This document shows, in pieces, positions 52,900 through 62,784 of a DNA stretch of 64,000 nucleotides (the first letter of the stretch is position 1; each line of letters opens with the position of its first letter). A model generated the notes under the pieces. It had not been told where the DNA came from. It saw only the letters and a program-made list of their open reading frames with translations, and did not search any database. Position numbers and translations under genes: made by a program. Origin of the DNA: Pseudogulbenkiania sp. (GTDB lineage Bacteria; Pseudomonadota; Gammaproteobacteria; Burkholderiales; Chromobacteriaceae); the NCBI GenBank assembly GCA_018260425.1, contig JAGLBD010000002.1, forward strand, positions 101,478 through 165,477. Direction: 5' to 3'.

Positions 52900-53445
52900 A
52901 TGTTTGCCATCAACGAAAGCTTCAGCAAGATTTCTGCTTCAGGCGTCGAAACCGCACTTCGTTTTGCCCAGATTTCGCTGGACAGTACCGAGCGACTGGT
53001 CAAACTGCAACTCGAATTATCCAAACAGGCTCTGGAAGACCAGGTCAACGCCACACGTCAATTGACACAGGCGAAAGACCCGCAGGAAGCCCTGCAGCAG
53101 GTCAACGCCCTGTCGGGTCACTCGGCAGAGAAAGCCGTTAACCATTCCCGTGAATTGTACGACATTGTTTCCAGCACGCAGGCCAGCCTGACCCGCCTTG
53201 CCGAAGAACAACTCAATCAATTCAACAAGAATCTGGTCGGCAGTCTGGACGGGCTGGCACAAAATGCCCCGGCCGGTTCCGATGCCATGGTAAACGCCTT
53301 CAAATCATCGTTCGCCGCAACGGCTGCCGCCATCAATACCCTGCAACGTGCTGCGCAGCAAGTTGTCGAATACACCGACACCAACGTGAAAGCCGCCACC
53401 AGCGCCACGGCTGACGCGGTCAAAACGGCCTCGCGCCGCAGCTGA
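52900..53445 (+). CDS. phaP: Phasin (PHB granule-associated protein)
   Basis: A 181-residue amphipathic helical protein that coats PHB granules. The start at 52900 (MFAINESFSKISASGVETAL) follows GAGAGGG. The alternating polar/hydrophobic pattern and the segment LTQAKDPQEALQQVNALSGH are typical of the phasin_2 family. The Ala/Thr-rich C-terminus lacks membrane helices. The shared intergenic region with phaR would hold the repressor site. Confidence 0.92.
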   Translation: MFAINESFSKISASGVETALRFAQISLDSTERLVKLQLELSKQALEDQVNATRQLTQAKDPQEALQQVNALSGHSAEKAVNHSRELYDIVSSTQASLTRLAEEQLNQFNKNLVGSLDGLAQNAPAGSDAMVNAFKSSFAATAAAINTLQRAAQQVVEYTDTNVKAATSATADAVKTASRRS

Positions 53446-53467
53446 TCCAAAGCACCCTAATCGCCCG

Positions 53468-53506
53468 ATGCCCCTCCCTGCCACTGCCGGGAGGGGCATT
53501 GTTTTG
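53468..53506 (+). terminator. Phasin gene terminator
   Basis: ATGCCCCTCCC and GGGAGGGGCAT arms followed by TGTTTTG. Confidence 0.85.
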
Positions 53507-53580
53507 TACCGATATGGATTGGCGTCGGCGCGGGGGCGGTTTACAATTCGTTTTTGCCCTCCCTCCAGACAGGTTTCCAC

Positions 53581-54711
53581 ATGAAAATCAGCAGCAACTT
53601 TGATGCAGGCAGCATCGAAATTGTCTCGTTCGAGCAGTTTGACGACATTCAGCTGAAAATCCCCCGCGACAACGCCGCCGAGTTTGCCCAGTGGTTCTAT
53701 TTCCGTTTGCAGGGAGCGGCCTACCAGAACTGCGTACTGAAATTCCTCAACGCAGGGGAAACAGCCTATCCGCAAGGCTGGGAAGACTATCAAATGATGG
53801 CTTCCTACGATCGAATCAATTGGTTCCGCGTACCGGTTTCCTTTGATGGTCAGGTCATGACCGTTGAACACGTCCCGCTGGCCAACAGCATCTACTACGC
53901 CTACTTCGAACCTTACTCCTGGGAACAGCACCTCAACTTGATCGGTCAAGCCCAAGGCTCCGGTCTGTGTCAGGTCAGCGACCTGGGTTCGAGCATCGAA
54001 GGACGTGATCTCAATCTGTTGACCATTGGTCACGAGGTGGAGTCCGACCTTAAAATCTGGGTCATTGCCCGCCAACACCCGGGCGAGACCATGGCCGAGT
54101 GGTTTGTCGAAGGTTTCCTCAATCGCCTGCTGGATCCGCAAGACCCCACGTCGCGTGCCCTGCTCGACCGTGCCACCTTCTATGTGGTTCCCAATATGAA
54201 TCCGGATGGTTCGGTGCGCGGCAACCTCAGAACCAATGCGGTGGGTGCCAATTTGAACCGTGAGTGGGCGGAACCTACCCGCGAGCGCAGCCCGGAAGTG
54301 TTCAACGTACGGCAAAAGATGCTGGAAACCGGTGTTGACCTGTTCCTGGACATTCATGGCGACGAAGCCCTGCCTTATGTCTTTGTCGCAGGCACAGAGG
54401 GGGTTCCCTCGTATAACGAGCGCATTGCCAAACTGGAAAACGACTTCAAATACCATTTCCGGCTGGCAAGCCCGGACTTTCAGGATGAAGAGGGCTACGA
54501 AAAAGATGCCGCCGGCCAAGCCAATATGACTTTGGCGACCAGCTGGGTCGGCGATACCTTCAAGTGTCTGGCCTACACGCTGGAAATGCCCTTCAAGGAC
54601 AATGCCAACCTGCCGGATGATGACTATGGCTGGAGCGGCCAGCGCAGCCTGAGGCTGGGTGAAGCCATCCTGACGCCGATTTATTCGGTGGTCGGCAACT
54701 TGCGCGACTAA
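53581..54711 (+). CDS. M14 family carboxypeptidase (cytosolic CCP-like)
   Basis: A 376-residue zinc carboxypeptidase without a signal peptide. Zinc ligands are His and Glu in ARQHPGETMAEW and His in LDIHGDEALPYVF. The catalytic Glu lies in YTLEMPF, and the Asn-Arg substrate-binding pair is in VGANLNREW. An N-terminal beta-sandwich of about 110 residues is the domain found in the cytosolic carboxypeptidase (deglutamylase-like) subgroup. The start at 53581 is the last Met before the fold. Physiological substrate is unknown. Confidence 0.87.
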   Translation: MKISSNFDAGSIEIVSFEQFDDIQLKIPRDNAAEFAQWFYFRLQGAAYQNCVLKFLNAGETAYPQGWEDYQMMASYDRINWFRVPVSFDGQVMTVEHVPLANSIYYAYFEPYSWEQHLNLIGQAQGSGLCQVSDLGSSIEGRDLNLLTIGHEVESDLKIWVIARQHPGETMAEWFVEGFLNRLLDPQDPTSRALLDRATFYVVPNMNPDGSVRGNLRTNAVGANLNREWAEPTRERSPEVFNVRQKMLETGVDLFLDIHGDEALPYVFVAGTEGVPSYNERIAKLENDFKYHFRLASPDFQDEEGYEKDAAGQANMTLATSWVGDTFKCLAYTLEMPFKDNANLPDDDYGWSGQRSLRLGEAILTPIYSVVGNLRD

Positions 54712-54726
54712 GCTGCATACCATGAC

Positions 54727-54768
54727 AAGGCCCTGAACTGCACCACCGTGCATCAGGGCCTTTTTTTC
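54727..54768 (+). terminator. Terminator after the M14 peptidase gene
   Basis: AAGGCCCTGA and TCAGGGCCTT arms with a seven-T tail. Confidence 0.88.
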
Positions 54769-54789
54769 GCACCAGGGAAGCCCCGGACC

Positions 54790-55461
54790 ATGCACAGACA
54801 CATCTCGTTGATCACTCGCCAATTGCTGGCACGACCACGCTTGCTTCTGTCGATACTAACCGGACTGACGGTCGGGATTCTGCTGGACCGGTTTTACCCG
54901 TCCAGCAGCACAACGCAATGTTTGTTGGCCTGGAATGCCGGAACATGGCTGTATTTGCTGCTGTCGCTGGGCATGATTGTCAATGCCAGTCAGGAGACCA
55001 TTCGGCGCCGCGCGGCACGCCAGGATGAGGGACAAAAAGTCGTGCTGACTTTGGTGATTATCGCCGCTGTCGCCAGCCTTGCCGCCATCGTGGCAGAGCT
55101 GGCCGTGGTGAAAGACATGAAGGGATTGGTGCGTTACAGCCATATCGGGCTGGCCGCCGTCACCGTGATCGCTTCCTGGGTTTTTATCCACTTGATGTTC
55201 GCACAGCATTACGCCCACGACTACTTCATGGATATTGCCCGAGGAGGCGATGGTGGACTGGAGTTCCCCGGCAAGGATAGCCCTGCCTACTGGGATTTCA
55301 TGTACTTTGCCTTCATCATCGGCACGTCAGGACAAACGGCTGACGTCAGCTTTACGTCGCGCAGCATGCGCAAAACCGGGCTGCTGCACTGCGTACTGGC
55401 TTTTATGTTCAATACCACACTACTGGCCATGACCATCAATATCGCTGCCAGCCTGTTTTGA
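54790..55461 (+). CDS. DUF1345 integral membrane protein
   Basis: A 223-residue inner-membrane protein with about five helices, including LLLSILTGLTVGILL, LVLTLVIIAAVASLAAIVAEL, IGLAAVTVIASWVFIHL and a C-terminal helix. The central YWDFMYFAFIIGTSGQTADVSF motif defines the DUF1345 family. The family has no established function. It overlaps nothing and ends two bases before the convergent PilZ-like gene. Confidence 0.82.
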   Translation: MHRHISLITRQLLARPRLLLSILTGLTVGILLDRFYPSSSTTQCLLAWNAGTWLYLLLSLGMIVNASQETIRRRAARQDEGQKVVLTLVIIAAVASLAAIVAELAVVKDMKGLVRYSHIGLAAVTVIASWVFIHLMFAQHYAHDYFMDIARGGDGGLEFPGKDSPAYWDFMYFAFIIGTSGQTADVSFTSRSMRKTGLLHCVLAFMFNTTLLAMTINIAASLF

Positions 55462-55462
55462 A

Positions 55463-57106
55463 TTAATCCAGAGGCCGGGCATCGCAAATCTCCACCCAGG
55501 ACCAGTCACTTCCGGTTTCCACCGCTTTACCCAGCGTGATCTGAAAAGTTTTACCACGCACTTCCATATGAAACACCCTATCAGGAATACTCCACGCAGA
55601 AGGCATTAACAGCCGGTGCTCTCGCCCCTCGGTCGGTGCGTAGAGCGCGATCATCCCATTACGCCAAACCTGTTCCTCTGGAATACTTTGATCGATAATC
55701 CGCTGGTTGGCCGAACGCAGTACAGCGGCCAGCGGCTGCTTGGCGATACACTCAACCCCCAGAAAAAATCGTTCGTCTTCGTCACGCCGCATCCGTCGAA
55801 CAATTCCCAACTGCCAGACATCCGCTTCATTCTCGCGGTAGGCCACCAAACGCCCGATGGCCAGCCAGTCAAGACCGTCTCCCGCGACAAAGACGCCAAG
55901 CCCGGTATCGCTGACATTATCCACCCTGCCCTTTACCCATACCGGAGGGGACGAATCGACAGGCAATGACGTCGACTCACGCTCTACCGGTCGTTGTGTG
56001 ACAAATCCGTAGACCCGTAGATCTACCGCTTGATCGAACCCGCCGCGCGAGTCATCCGCCTCACCGCGACTATTCTGCTCGTCATGCTCGCGAACAACGC
56101 GGTGAATGGTGGATAGCCGGTGTACCAGCATCACCTCGCCATCGACGATACTGCGGGCGGCTCTCTCATGGCGAACATCCTGCGGAGCCCAGCAGCGCAT
56201 CATCAGACGAATCAAACCGGCATCCAGCCCGCGCCAAAGCCGCCCACCGGAAATGCCTTGCCCGCTTTCCAGTTGTCCCAACCACTCGCCCAGTTGCTGG
56301 ACCAGCTCCTCGGTTGACCAGTAGCGCGCACAGGAAGAGGTAATCATGCCGGCACGTCCCGGGGGACGATCACGGTCCAGCTCCACGGCGAAGCTCTTGC
56401 CATAGCCAGACGAGCGGGACAAGGTCATGCGATTGGAAAGCTCCTGCAACACATGCCAAGCCGCATCCAACTGCAAGGGTGACAGCGAACCATTTGCCAG
56501 CAAAGCCAGCATGGCCAGGATCAGGTACTGATCTTCTACCGTGCTACTTCCCTCAAAGACCAATGCCACCTCTTGCCCGTGAGTGCCACGCTGCTCGGCA
56601 CGGGAGTAAATACCGTGGACCTCATGCCAGAAGGCAGCATCCGGCTGCTGCTGACGCAAGTAACACCAACGCGCCTTTTCTCCGAGCAACTGCAGCTGCA
56701 CGACTTCGGCTCGCGGCAGGTATTTCTGCAAATCACGCCCTTGCAAGACCCCAGGAGCCAATGCGCCCAACCTCTGCATGATGGTCAGAAATGCATCAAC
56801 CCAGGCAAGGCAGCGGGCACGCAGCTCGGCTTCCAGCACCGGGGGCATACGGGAATTGAGCAACACACTGCCGAGTAACTGTTCATGTAATCCGGAAGTA
56901 CGCTCATGGAAGACGAACACCGCGTCAAGGGCACCAGGCGACAACTGCACGGCCTGTTCGTGCCACCCCTGCACCAGCCTGGCGACCGCATCATGCGCCT
57001 CGGTACCATTCTGCTCGATAACCTCATCCAGCCATCGATTTGCCGATGCTGCATCGGCAAAGGGATCCGCAGGTTGTTTACGGCGACGCTTCAAAAATTC
57101 CAGCAT
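55463..57106 (-). CDS. Large protein with C-terminal PilZ-like (c-di-GMP binding) domain
   Basis: A 547-residue cytoplasmic protein. The first 400 residues are helical and unfamiliar, with a basic start (LEFLKRRRKQPADPF). The C-terminal region contains KGRVDNVSDTGLGVFVAG, matching the D/N-x-S-x-x-G part of PilZ, then a beta-rich stretch. The upstream Arg-rich PilZ half is not clear. No strong ribosome binding site lies before the 57106 ATG, so the start is uncertain. A cyclic-di-GMP effector is plausible but unproven. Confidence 0.62.
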   Translation of the reverse strand: MLEFLKRRRKQPADPFADAASANRWLDEVIEQNGTEAHDAVARLVQGWHEQAVQLSPGALDAVFVFHERTSGLHEQLLGSVLLNSRMPPVLEAELRARCLAWVDAFLTIMQRLGALAPGVLQGRDLQKYLPRAEVVQLQLLGEKARWCYLRQQQPDAAFWHEVHGIYSRAEQRGTHGQEVALVFEGSSTVEDQYLILAMLALLANGSLSPLQLDAAWHVLQELSNRMTLSRSSGYGKSFAVELDRDRPPGRAGMITSSCARYWSTEELVQQLGEWLGQLESGQGISGGRLWRGLDAGLIRLMMRCWAPQDVRHERAARSIVDGEVMLVHRLSTIHRVVREHDEQNSRGEADDSRGGFDQAVDLRVYGFVTQRPVERESTSLPVDSSPPVWVKGRVDNVSDTGLGVFVAGDGLDWLAIGRLVAYRENEADVWQLGIVRRMRRDEDERFFLGVECIAKQPLAAVLRSANQRIIDQSIPEEQVWRNGMIALYAPTEGREHRLLMPSAWSIPDRVFHMEVRGKTFQITLGKAVETGSDWSWVEICDARPLD

Positions 57107-57182
57107 AATTAAAGTGCATCCGAATATATTTCTTGTATATCGCCCAGTGTACCGCAGCCCCAATGCCCTGTCAGGGAGTGTA

Positions 57183-57213
57183 TAAAAAGCAAAAGCGCCC
57201 CGAGGGGCGCTTT
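57183..57213 (-). terminator. Terminator of the H-NS gene
   Basis: AAAGCGCCCC and GGGGCGCTTT arms, followed on the minus strand by TGCTTTTTATA. Confidence 0.85.
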
Positions 57214-57238
57214 ATGCCAATGGCGAATCAAAATCTAT

Positions 57239-57544
57239 TCAAATAGCCAAATCAGACATTTCTTTGCCGCTGGCCAGTAGTTCCTGCACCCAAACCGGCT
57301 TGCGACCACGGCCAGTCCACGTCAGTTCGGGATGATCCGGGTGACGATATTTCGCCTCTACCGGCTTGCGGGTGGTGGTGGTTTTGGCCAGGATTTCTTC
57401 TACTGTCAGACCATGTGCGCGTGCAATTTCAACAATTTGTTTGCGTGCCTGATCTTTGGCATCGTTTTCGCGGCGCTTGATTTCCTGCTCGACTTCGCTC
57501 TTCAGAGCAAGAAGACCGGCGACATCGTATTTACTGAGATCCAT
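57239..57544 (-). CDS. H-NS family nucleoid-associated silencer
   Basis: A 101-residue H-NS-like protein. A coiled N-terminal oligomerisation part (residues 1-55, LLALKSEVEQEIKRREND) and a short linker precede the C-terminal AT-hook-type DNA-binding motif (HPELTWTGRGRKPVWVQEL). It fits the short beta-proteobacterial H-NS class. It would bind AT-rich and acquired DNA such as the island and scar in this window. Single-gene unit. Confidence 0.93.
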   Translation of the reverse strand: MDLSKYDVAGLLALKSEVEQEIKRRENDAKDQARKQIVEIARAHGLTVEEILAKTTTTRKPVEAKYRHPDHPELTWTGRGRKPVWVQELLASGKEMSDLAI

Positions 57545-57665
57545 TATTCACACCTTATTTGTGGGCATCGTGTATTTAGAGAAAACCGGGCTAACGCGTC
57601 AACGTCGCCACTGGCCTATGAAAAATATACTGTATTAATCGAAAAATCAAATCATTAAATAAAAC

Positions 57666-58682
57666 TTACTCATCGCTGTCGCTATAAGACAAATTCAGCG
57701 CTGTCAATTGCGGGCCATTGATACTGCGCAAGTGAATTGATTCACTCCAACCGGCTTCCTGAACCACAACCAGGCATTCCGATTTACCCTCCGCAATGCA
57801 TACAGCATTAACTACGTTACCAATAACCTGCTCACCCATTGAGGGGATATACAATGCATCCCCGTCATCAACATTAGCCGCTATTTCGACACGATAAAGC
57901 CGACGTTTCACCTTTCCCAGATATTCAGTGCGGGCCACAATTTCCTGGCCTGGATAGCACCCCTTGCGAAAACTGATGGCGCCGATTCGATCCATATTGG
58001 CCATTTGCGGGACAAACATGTCTTGGGTTGCAGCGCGTATCCACGCGACCCCTGCACGAATATCGAACAAGGACCACACGGCCGACCCTACCCACAGCTG
58101 AGGCGGCAGTGCCTCCAGGACAGCAGGGTCTCCAGACTCGGCCAACAGCAAGGCTCCGGAGCGCAAGCGAATCAACACCCGCCCCTGCCCCGCCACCACA
58201 TCACCAGCCGCCGCCGGCAACGATTCAAAGTGAGTGTTCAACCATTCACTATTGGCATCGCCAGCCAAACCGAGCAATGACCACGTGTCATCGACGAGAG
58301 TTACCTTCACTTGGGAGCGGAGAATAAACATCGATAAACGACGTACGAACGCTTCGGCAATATCCGCCGATACCATCAAATAATAGTCGGACTGATAGTT
58401 CCAGATCAGCATGCTCGCCAGCATGCGGCCTTTTGCCGTGGAGTAAGAACTGTATTGGGCCTTGGCGGCACTTACCTCGCGAACATCACTGGAGAATTGT
58501 CCCTGCAAAAATGTCAGGGCATCGTCACCACTGACCTTCACCAGACGGAATGCGGCAAGTGGAGAAGCGACAGCAGGGCCGTTCAGACGAGCGATTTCGT
58601 TTTCCGGCGTATCAAAATGCAGCCCATGTGCATCAAAGACACCCCCTTTGCATTCAAACCATGCCTGCCACTGAGCATTCAT
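57666..58682 (-). CDS. ygfZ: YgfZ/GcvT-like folate-binding iron-sulphur repair protein
   Basis: A 338-residue cytoplasmic protein of the COG0354 family, needed for maintenance of certain iron-sulphur enzymes using folate. The signature SFRKGCYPGQEIVARTEYLG is perfect, and the GcvT-like fold is indicated by FLQGQFSSDVREVS near residue 60. The ATG at 58682 is used because GAAGGAAA is well spaced for it; ATG 58688 is an alternative. It is monocistronic. Confidence 0.93.
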   Translation of the reverse strand: MNAQWQAWFECKGGVFDAHGLHFDTPENEIARLNGPAVASPLAAFRLVKVSGDDALTFLQGQFSSDVREVSAAKAQYSSYSTAKGRMLASMLIWNYQSDYYLMVSADIAEAFVRRLSMFILRSQVKVTLVDDTWSLLGLAGDANSEWLNTHFESLPAAAGDVVAGQGRVLIRLRSGALLLAESGDPAVLEALPPQLWVGSAVWSLFDIRAGVAWIRAATQDMFVPQMANMDRIGAISFRKGCYPGQEIVARTEYLGKVKRRLYRVEIAANVDDGDALYIPSMGEQVIGNVVNAVCIAEGKSECLVVVQEAGWSESIHLRSINGPQLTALNLSYSDSDE

Positions 58683-58936
58683 CAACATTTTCCTTCTTAA
58701 TATATGACCGAACTATCCGGCCGCAAGAATAGTATAGAGGCTATATTGGGGCGCACCGCCATTCTCTCAAGATTAAATGCCAATTTCATATAACATTTTA
58801 TTTCATGCACTTAGTGATATTCCCCTGACAACGCGATAACTATTGCAATAAATTTATCACCAAGGGTGTTGACAGGCCCAAGAGCCATCGGTATAGTTCG
58901 CTCCATCGCTGAACGACGCAAGTTGTTCCGGACGAT

Positions 58937-59012
58937 TCCCTGATAGCTCAGTTGGTAGAGCGACGGACTGTTAATCCGCAGGTCGCAGGTTCGAGCCCTG
59001 CTCGGGGAGCCA
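58937..59012 (+). tRNA. tRNA-Asn (GTT anticodon)
   Basis: TCCCTGATAGCTCAGTTGG starts a 76-base cloverleaf with anticodon loop CTGTTAA, T arm GCAGGTTCGAGCCCTGC and encoded CCA. Acceptor arms pair with one wobble. Confidence 0.96.
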
Positions 59013-59018
59013 AATTCA

Positions 59019-59050
59019 AAGCCCAGTCATTCACTTGACTGGGCTTTTTT
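59019..59050 (+). terminator. tRNA-Asn terminator
   Basis: AAGCCCAGTCA and TTGACTGGGCTT arms followed by a T run, six bases after the tRNA. Confidence 0.9.
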
Positions 59051-59053
59051 CGT

Positions 59054-59386
59054 TCACGCCCACCTGGCACGCAACAACGCAATAAATCCTGACAAATCAT
59101 CCCCCCGCCCACGCAATTCTGAAGCAGAGTCAGATTAAAATTGGCAACACTACATTTCTCATGTATTCAGGTGCATTTTTACACTTGCCGATCAAGGTCA
59201 GACGTGAAAGGATTGAGCCGACAACACAGCACTTCCAGGGGAAAGTAGCGAAAAAAAAACACATATAATAAAATATAAAAAATTCATTGTGAATAATTTG
59301 AAATACAGCGACCAGCTTTAATCAAATCTTTCGGGCCCCCTTCGCCCGAAACAATGAACAACTGATACACACTTTCGAGACGCGTA
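59054..59386. other. AT-rich leader of the rhamnose operon
   Basis: About 330 bases, falling to very AT-rich sequence near 59250-59300 (poly-A and TATAATAAAATATAAA). It should hold the rfb promoter and is an obvious target for H-NS binding. No JUMPstart or ops element was recognised by eye. Confidence 0.45.
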
Positions 59387-60445
59387 ATGACGATACTGGT
59401 GACGGGTGGTGCAGGATTTATCGGCGGTAATTTTGTTCTGGACTGGGTGGCGACACAACAAGAGAAAGTCATCAACCTCGATGCCTTGACCTATGCCGGC
59501 AATCTGGAGACACTGGCATCGCTCAAGAACAACCCGCAGCATGTGTTTGTCAAAGGCGACATCGGTGATCGCACTCTGCTTGATGCCTTGCTGGCGACCC
59601 ACCGTCCACGCGCTGTCATCAATTTTGCCGCAGAGTCTCATGTCGACCGCTCCATTCATGGCCCCGGCGACTTTATCCAGACCAATGTAGTTGGCACCTT
59701 CACCTTACTCGAAGCGGTGCGTGGTTACTGGCAGTCGCTCGATGATGCGGAAAAGCAGGCTTTCCGTTTCCTGCACGTCTCGACAGATGAAGTCTATGGC
59801 ACGCTGAGCGCGGATGCTCCAGCCTTCACCGAACAACATCCTTACGAACCCAACAGCCCCTACTCTGCCAGCAAGGCTGCCAGCGACCATTTGGTACGCG
59901 CCTGGCACCATACCTACGGGCTACCGGTGCTGACCACCAACTGCTCGAATAACTACGGCCCCTTCCATTTCCCGGAAAAATTGATTCCCCTGGTCATTTT
60001 GAATGCATTGGCCGGGAAGCCCCTGCCGATTTATGGCGACGGGCAACAAATTCGCGACTGGCTGTTCGTCAAGGACCATTGCTCGGCGATCCGTCGGGTA
60101 CTTGAGGCTGGCCGCTTGGGCGAGACCTACAATGTGGGAGGCTGGAATGAGAAAGCCAATCTTGACGTGGTCAAGACCATCTGCTCGCTACTGGATCAAA
60201 TGAAGCCGCGCGAGGATGGCCAATCCTACGAAGGCCAAATTACTTTTGTGACTGACCGGCCCGGCCATGATCGCCGTTACGCCATTGATGCACGCAAGCT
60301 CGAGCGCGAACTCGGCTGGAAACCGGCAGAAACATTCGAGTCCGGCATCCGCAAAACGGTTGCCTGGTACCTCGAGAACATAACCTGGACTAGCAATGTC
60401 ACCAGCGGAAACTATCGAAACTGGGTTGAGAAGCACTATGGCTGA
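59387..60445 (+). CDS. rfbB: dTDP-glucose 4,6-dehydratase
   Basis: A 352-residue short-chain dehydrogenase/reductase that makes dTDP-4-keto-6-deoxyglucose, the second step of dTDP-L-rhamnose synthesis. It shows the NAD-binding [25 protein letters not shown] with catalytic Thr-Asp-Glu, the [12 protein letters not shown] Tyr/Lys pair and [18 protein letters not shown]. Full length. Its stop overlaps the rfbD start by eight bases, so rfbBDAC is a translationally coupled operon. Confidence 0.96.
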   Translation: MTILVTGGAGFIGGNFVLDWVATQQEKVINLDALTYAGNLETLASLKNNPQHVFVKGDIGDRTLLDALLATHRPRAVINFAAESHVDRSIHGPGDFIQTNVVGTFTLLEAVRGYWQSLDDAEKQAFRFLHVSTDEVYGTLSADAPAFTEQHPYEPNSPYSASKAASDHLVRAWHHTYGLPVLTTNCSNNYGPFHFPEKLIPLVILNALAGKPLPIYGDGQQIRDWLFVKDHCSAIRRVLEAGRLGETYNVGGWNEKANLDVVKTICSLLDQMKPREDGQSYEGQITFVTDRPGHDRRYAIDARKLERELGWKPAETFESGIRKTVAWYLENITWTSNVTSGNYRNWVEKHYG

Positions 60446-61343
60446 GAAACACAGAATTCTGATAACCGGCGCAGGCGGTCAAGTCGGCTTCGAACTGGCG
60501 CGCTCTCTGGCACCTCTTGGAGAAGTGCTGGCGGTTGATCGTCAGCATATGGATCTTGCCGACCCGGCATCGATTATCCAGCAACTAGACACCTTCCAGC
60601 CCGACATTATCGTCAATCCGGCTGCCTACACGGCGGTTGATCAAGCCGAAAAAGAACACGAGCTGGCATTCGCCATCAACGCCAAGGCACCACGCATTCT
60701 AGCGCTGTGGGCCAAACAGCACGACGCTCTGTTGATTCATTACTCGACCGATTATGTCTTCGATGGCACCAAAGAAGGTCGTTATAGCGAAGATGAGCCG
60801 ACCCATCCACTGTCTGTCTACGGATCAAGTAAACGTGACGGCGAAAATGCCATCCGCGAAGAGTGCGACACCCACCTGATCCTGCGCACCAGCTGGGTGG
60901 TTGGAGCTCATGGCAATAACTTTCTCAAGACCATCTTGCGTCTGGCAAAAGAGAGAGAGACCCTCAGCATCGTCGCTGACCAGTTCGGTGCACCAACCGC
61001 TGCGGCACTTCTGGCGGATGTCACTGCGCAACTCATTGGCCAATGGCAGCACGCGTTGCACGATACCTTTCCCTTTGGCACCTACCATCTAACAGCTGCG
61101 GGGGTGACCTCCTGGCATGAGTATGCACAATTCGTGGTGGAGCTCGCACATAACGCAGGATTACCTGCAAAACTATCCGCAGCTGATATCAAGCCCATCC
61201 CTACTGATGGCTATCCACTACCGGCCAAGCGCCCGATGAACTCGCGACTGGATTGCCGCCGCATCAGCCAGACATTCGGTTTGACACTGCCGGATTGGAA
61301 GACTGGCGTTGAACACGTTTTTATTCAGCTTACCGATAAATGA
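60438..61343 (+). CDS. rfbD: dTDP-4-dehydrorhamnose reductase
   Basis: A 301-residue reductase, last step of dTDP-L-rhamnose synthesis. It has [14 protein letters not shown] for NADPH binding, [14 protein letters not shown] and the YGSSKRDGE Tyr/Lys pair. The start at 60438 overlaps rfbB and removes 14 codons from the track ORF. It is followed by rfbA after 11 bases. Confidence 0.95.
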   Translation: MAEKHRILITGAGGQVGFELARSLAPLGEVLAVDRQHMDLADPASIIQQLDTFQPDIIVNPAAYTAVDQAEKEHELAFAINAKAPRILALWAKQHDALLIHYSTDYVFDGTKEGRYSEDEPTHPLSVYGSSKRDGENAIREECDTHLILRTSWVVGAHGNNFLKTILRLAKERETLSIVADQFGAPTAAALLADVTAQLIGQWQHALHDTFPFGTYHLTAAGVTSWHEYAQFVVELAHNAGLPAKLSAADIKPIPTDGYPLPAKRPMNSRLDCRRISQTFGLTLPDWKTGVEHVFIQLTDK

Positions 61344-61354
61344 GGAATCGCCAC

Positions 61355-62242
61355 ATGTCCAACCAGCGCAAAGGCATTATTCTGGCCGGGGGCTCTGGCA
61401 CCCGCCTCTACCCGGCAACCTTGGCTGTCAGTAAACAATTGCTGCCCATCTACGACAAGCCAATGATTTACTATCCGCTCAGTACTCTTATGCTGGCCGG
61501 AATTCGCGACATTCTGGTGATTTCTACTCCGCAAGACACCCCGCGCTTCGAGCATCTCCTTGGCGATGGCAGCCAATGGGGTATCAACATTCAGTACGCC
61601 GTACAACCCTCACCGGATGGCTTGGCACAAGCCTTCATTATCGGCGAAGACTTTATTGGTAATAACCCGAGTGCGCTGGTACTGGGCGACAACATCTTTT
61701 ATGGTCACGACTTCTCGCCATTATTAAAAGAAGCCGCTGACAAAGAGCACGGCGCCACGGTGTTTGCCTATCGCGTCAACGATCCGGAACGTTACGGCGT
61801 TGTTGAGTTTGACAACAACGGCACCGCTCTGAGCCTGGAAGAAAAACCCCTCAAGCCGAAGTCAAACTACGCAGTTACTGGCCTGTACTTCTACGACAAC
61901 CAAGTCATCGATATTGCCAAATCCATTAAACCCTCTCCACGGGGCGAGCTGGAAATCACCGATGTCAATGCGGAGTACCTCAGCCGGGGCACTCTCGATG
62001 TGCAAACCATGGGGCGCGGCTTTGCCTGGCTGGATACCGGCACACATGAGTCGATGCTGGAAGCCAGTCAGTTCATCCAGACCATTGAAAACCGTCAAGG
62101 TCTCAAGGTCGCCTGTCTGGAAGAAATTGCCTATCGCTCCGGGTACATTGATGCAGCCCAAGTTGAGCGTTTGGCACAGCCTTTGAAAAAGAATGCCTAC
62201 GGCAAATACCTGTTGAACATGCTGAACGAGAATACCTTCTAA
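61355..62242 (+). CDS. rfbA: Glucose-1-phosphate thymidylyltransferase
   Basis: A 295-residue nucleotidyltransferase, first step of the dTDP-rhamnose pathway. The active-site loop [38 protein letters not shown] and [11 protein letters not shown] are all intact. GAGGAAT precedes the ATG. The stop overlaps the rfbC start as TAATG. Confidence 0.97.
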   Translation: MSNQRKGIILAGGSGTRLYPATLAVSKQLLPIYDKPMIYYPLSTLMLAGIRDILVISTPQDTPRFEHLLGDGSQWGINIQYAVQPSPDGLAQAFIIGEDFIGNNPSALVLGDNIFYGHDFSPLLKEAADKEHGATVFAYRVNDPERYGVVEFDNNGTALSLEEKPLKPKSNYAVTGLYFYDNQVIDIAKSIKPSPRGELEITDVNAEYLSRGTLDVQTMGRGFAWLDTGTHESMLEASQFIQTIENRQGLKVACLEEIAYRSGYIDAAQVERLAQPLKKNAYGKYLLNMLNENTF

Positions 62243-62784
62243 TGAAAGTCATCGACACCGCCATTCCTGACGTAAAGATCATCGAGCCCGCCGTCTTTGG
62301 TGATGAACGCGGCTTTTTCATGGAAAGCTTCAATGAAAAGCGCTTCAACGAGGCTATTGGTCAAGAGGTCAAGTTTGTTCAAGACAATCACTCACGATCA
62401 GCCAAGGGAGTTCTGCGTGGGCTGCACTACCAACTCCCGCCACATGCTCAGGGAAAACTGGTGAGAGTGGTCTCGGGTGAGGTTTTTGATGTTGCTGTTG
62501 ATATCCGTTCCGAATCACCAACTTTCGGCAAGTGGGTTGGAGTAACACTATCAGCCGCCAACAAACGGATGTTCTGGATACCAGAGGGGTTTGCCCACGG
62601 ATTTCTTGTCCTCAGTGAAACGGCTGACTTCTTGTATAAAACAACAGATTACTGGCATAGAGATCTAGAACGTTGCATTAAGTGGAACGACGAAAGCATT
62701 AACATCAATTGGCCTCAAATCGATTCGGTAACACTATCGGCCAAAGATGCCGAAGCTCCGTCATTTATTACGCTGTTCTCGTGA
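62242..62784 (+). CDS. rfbC: dTDP-4-dehydrorhamnose 3,5-epimerase
   Basis: A 180-residue cupin epimerase, third step of the pathway. The catalytic His lies in VLRGLHYQLPP, followed by GKLVRVVSGEVFDVAVDIR and GFAHGFLVLSE. Full length. It is the last of the four coupled genes. A perfect long hairpin follows at 62839-62890. Confidence 0.96.
   Translation: MKVIDTAIPDVKIIEPAVFGDERGFFMESFNEKRFNEAIGQEVKFVQDNHSRSAKGVLRGLHYQLPPHAQGKLVRVVSGEVFDVAVDIRSESPTFGKWVGVTLSAANKRMFWIPEGFAHGFLVLSETADFLYKTTDYWHRDLERCIKWNDESININWPQIDSVTLSAKDAEAPSFITLFS

Noticed and set aside
53305-54822. 505-codon minus-strand ORF
   Set aside because: Antisense shadow of the M14 carboxypeptidase and phasin genes; no family motifs, and the plus-strand genes have clear active sites.
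59054-59386. JUMPstart/ops element before the polysaccharide genes
   Set aside because: The AT-rich leader has no match by eye to the conserved GGCGGTAG core.
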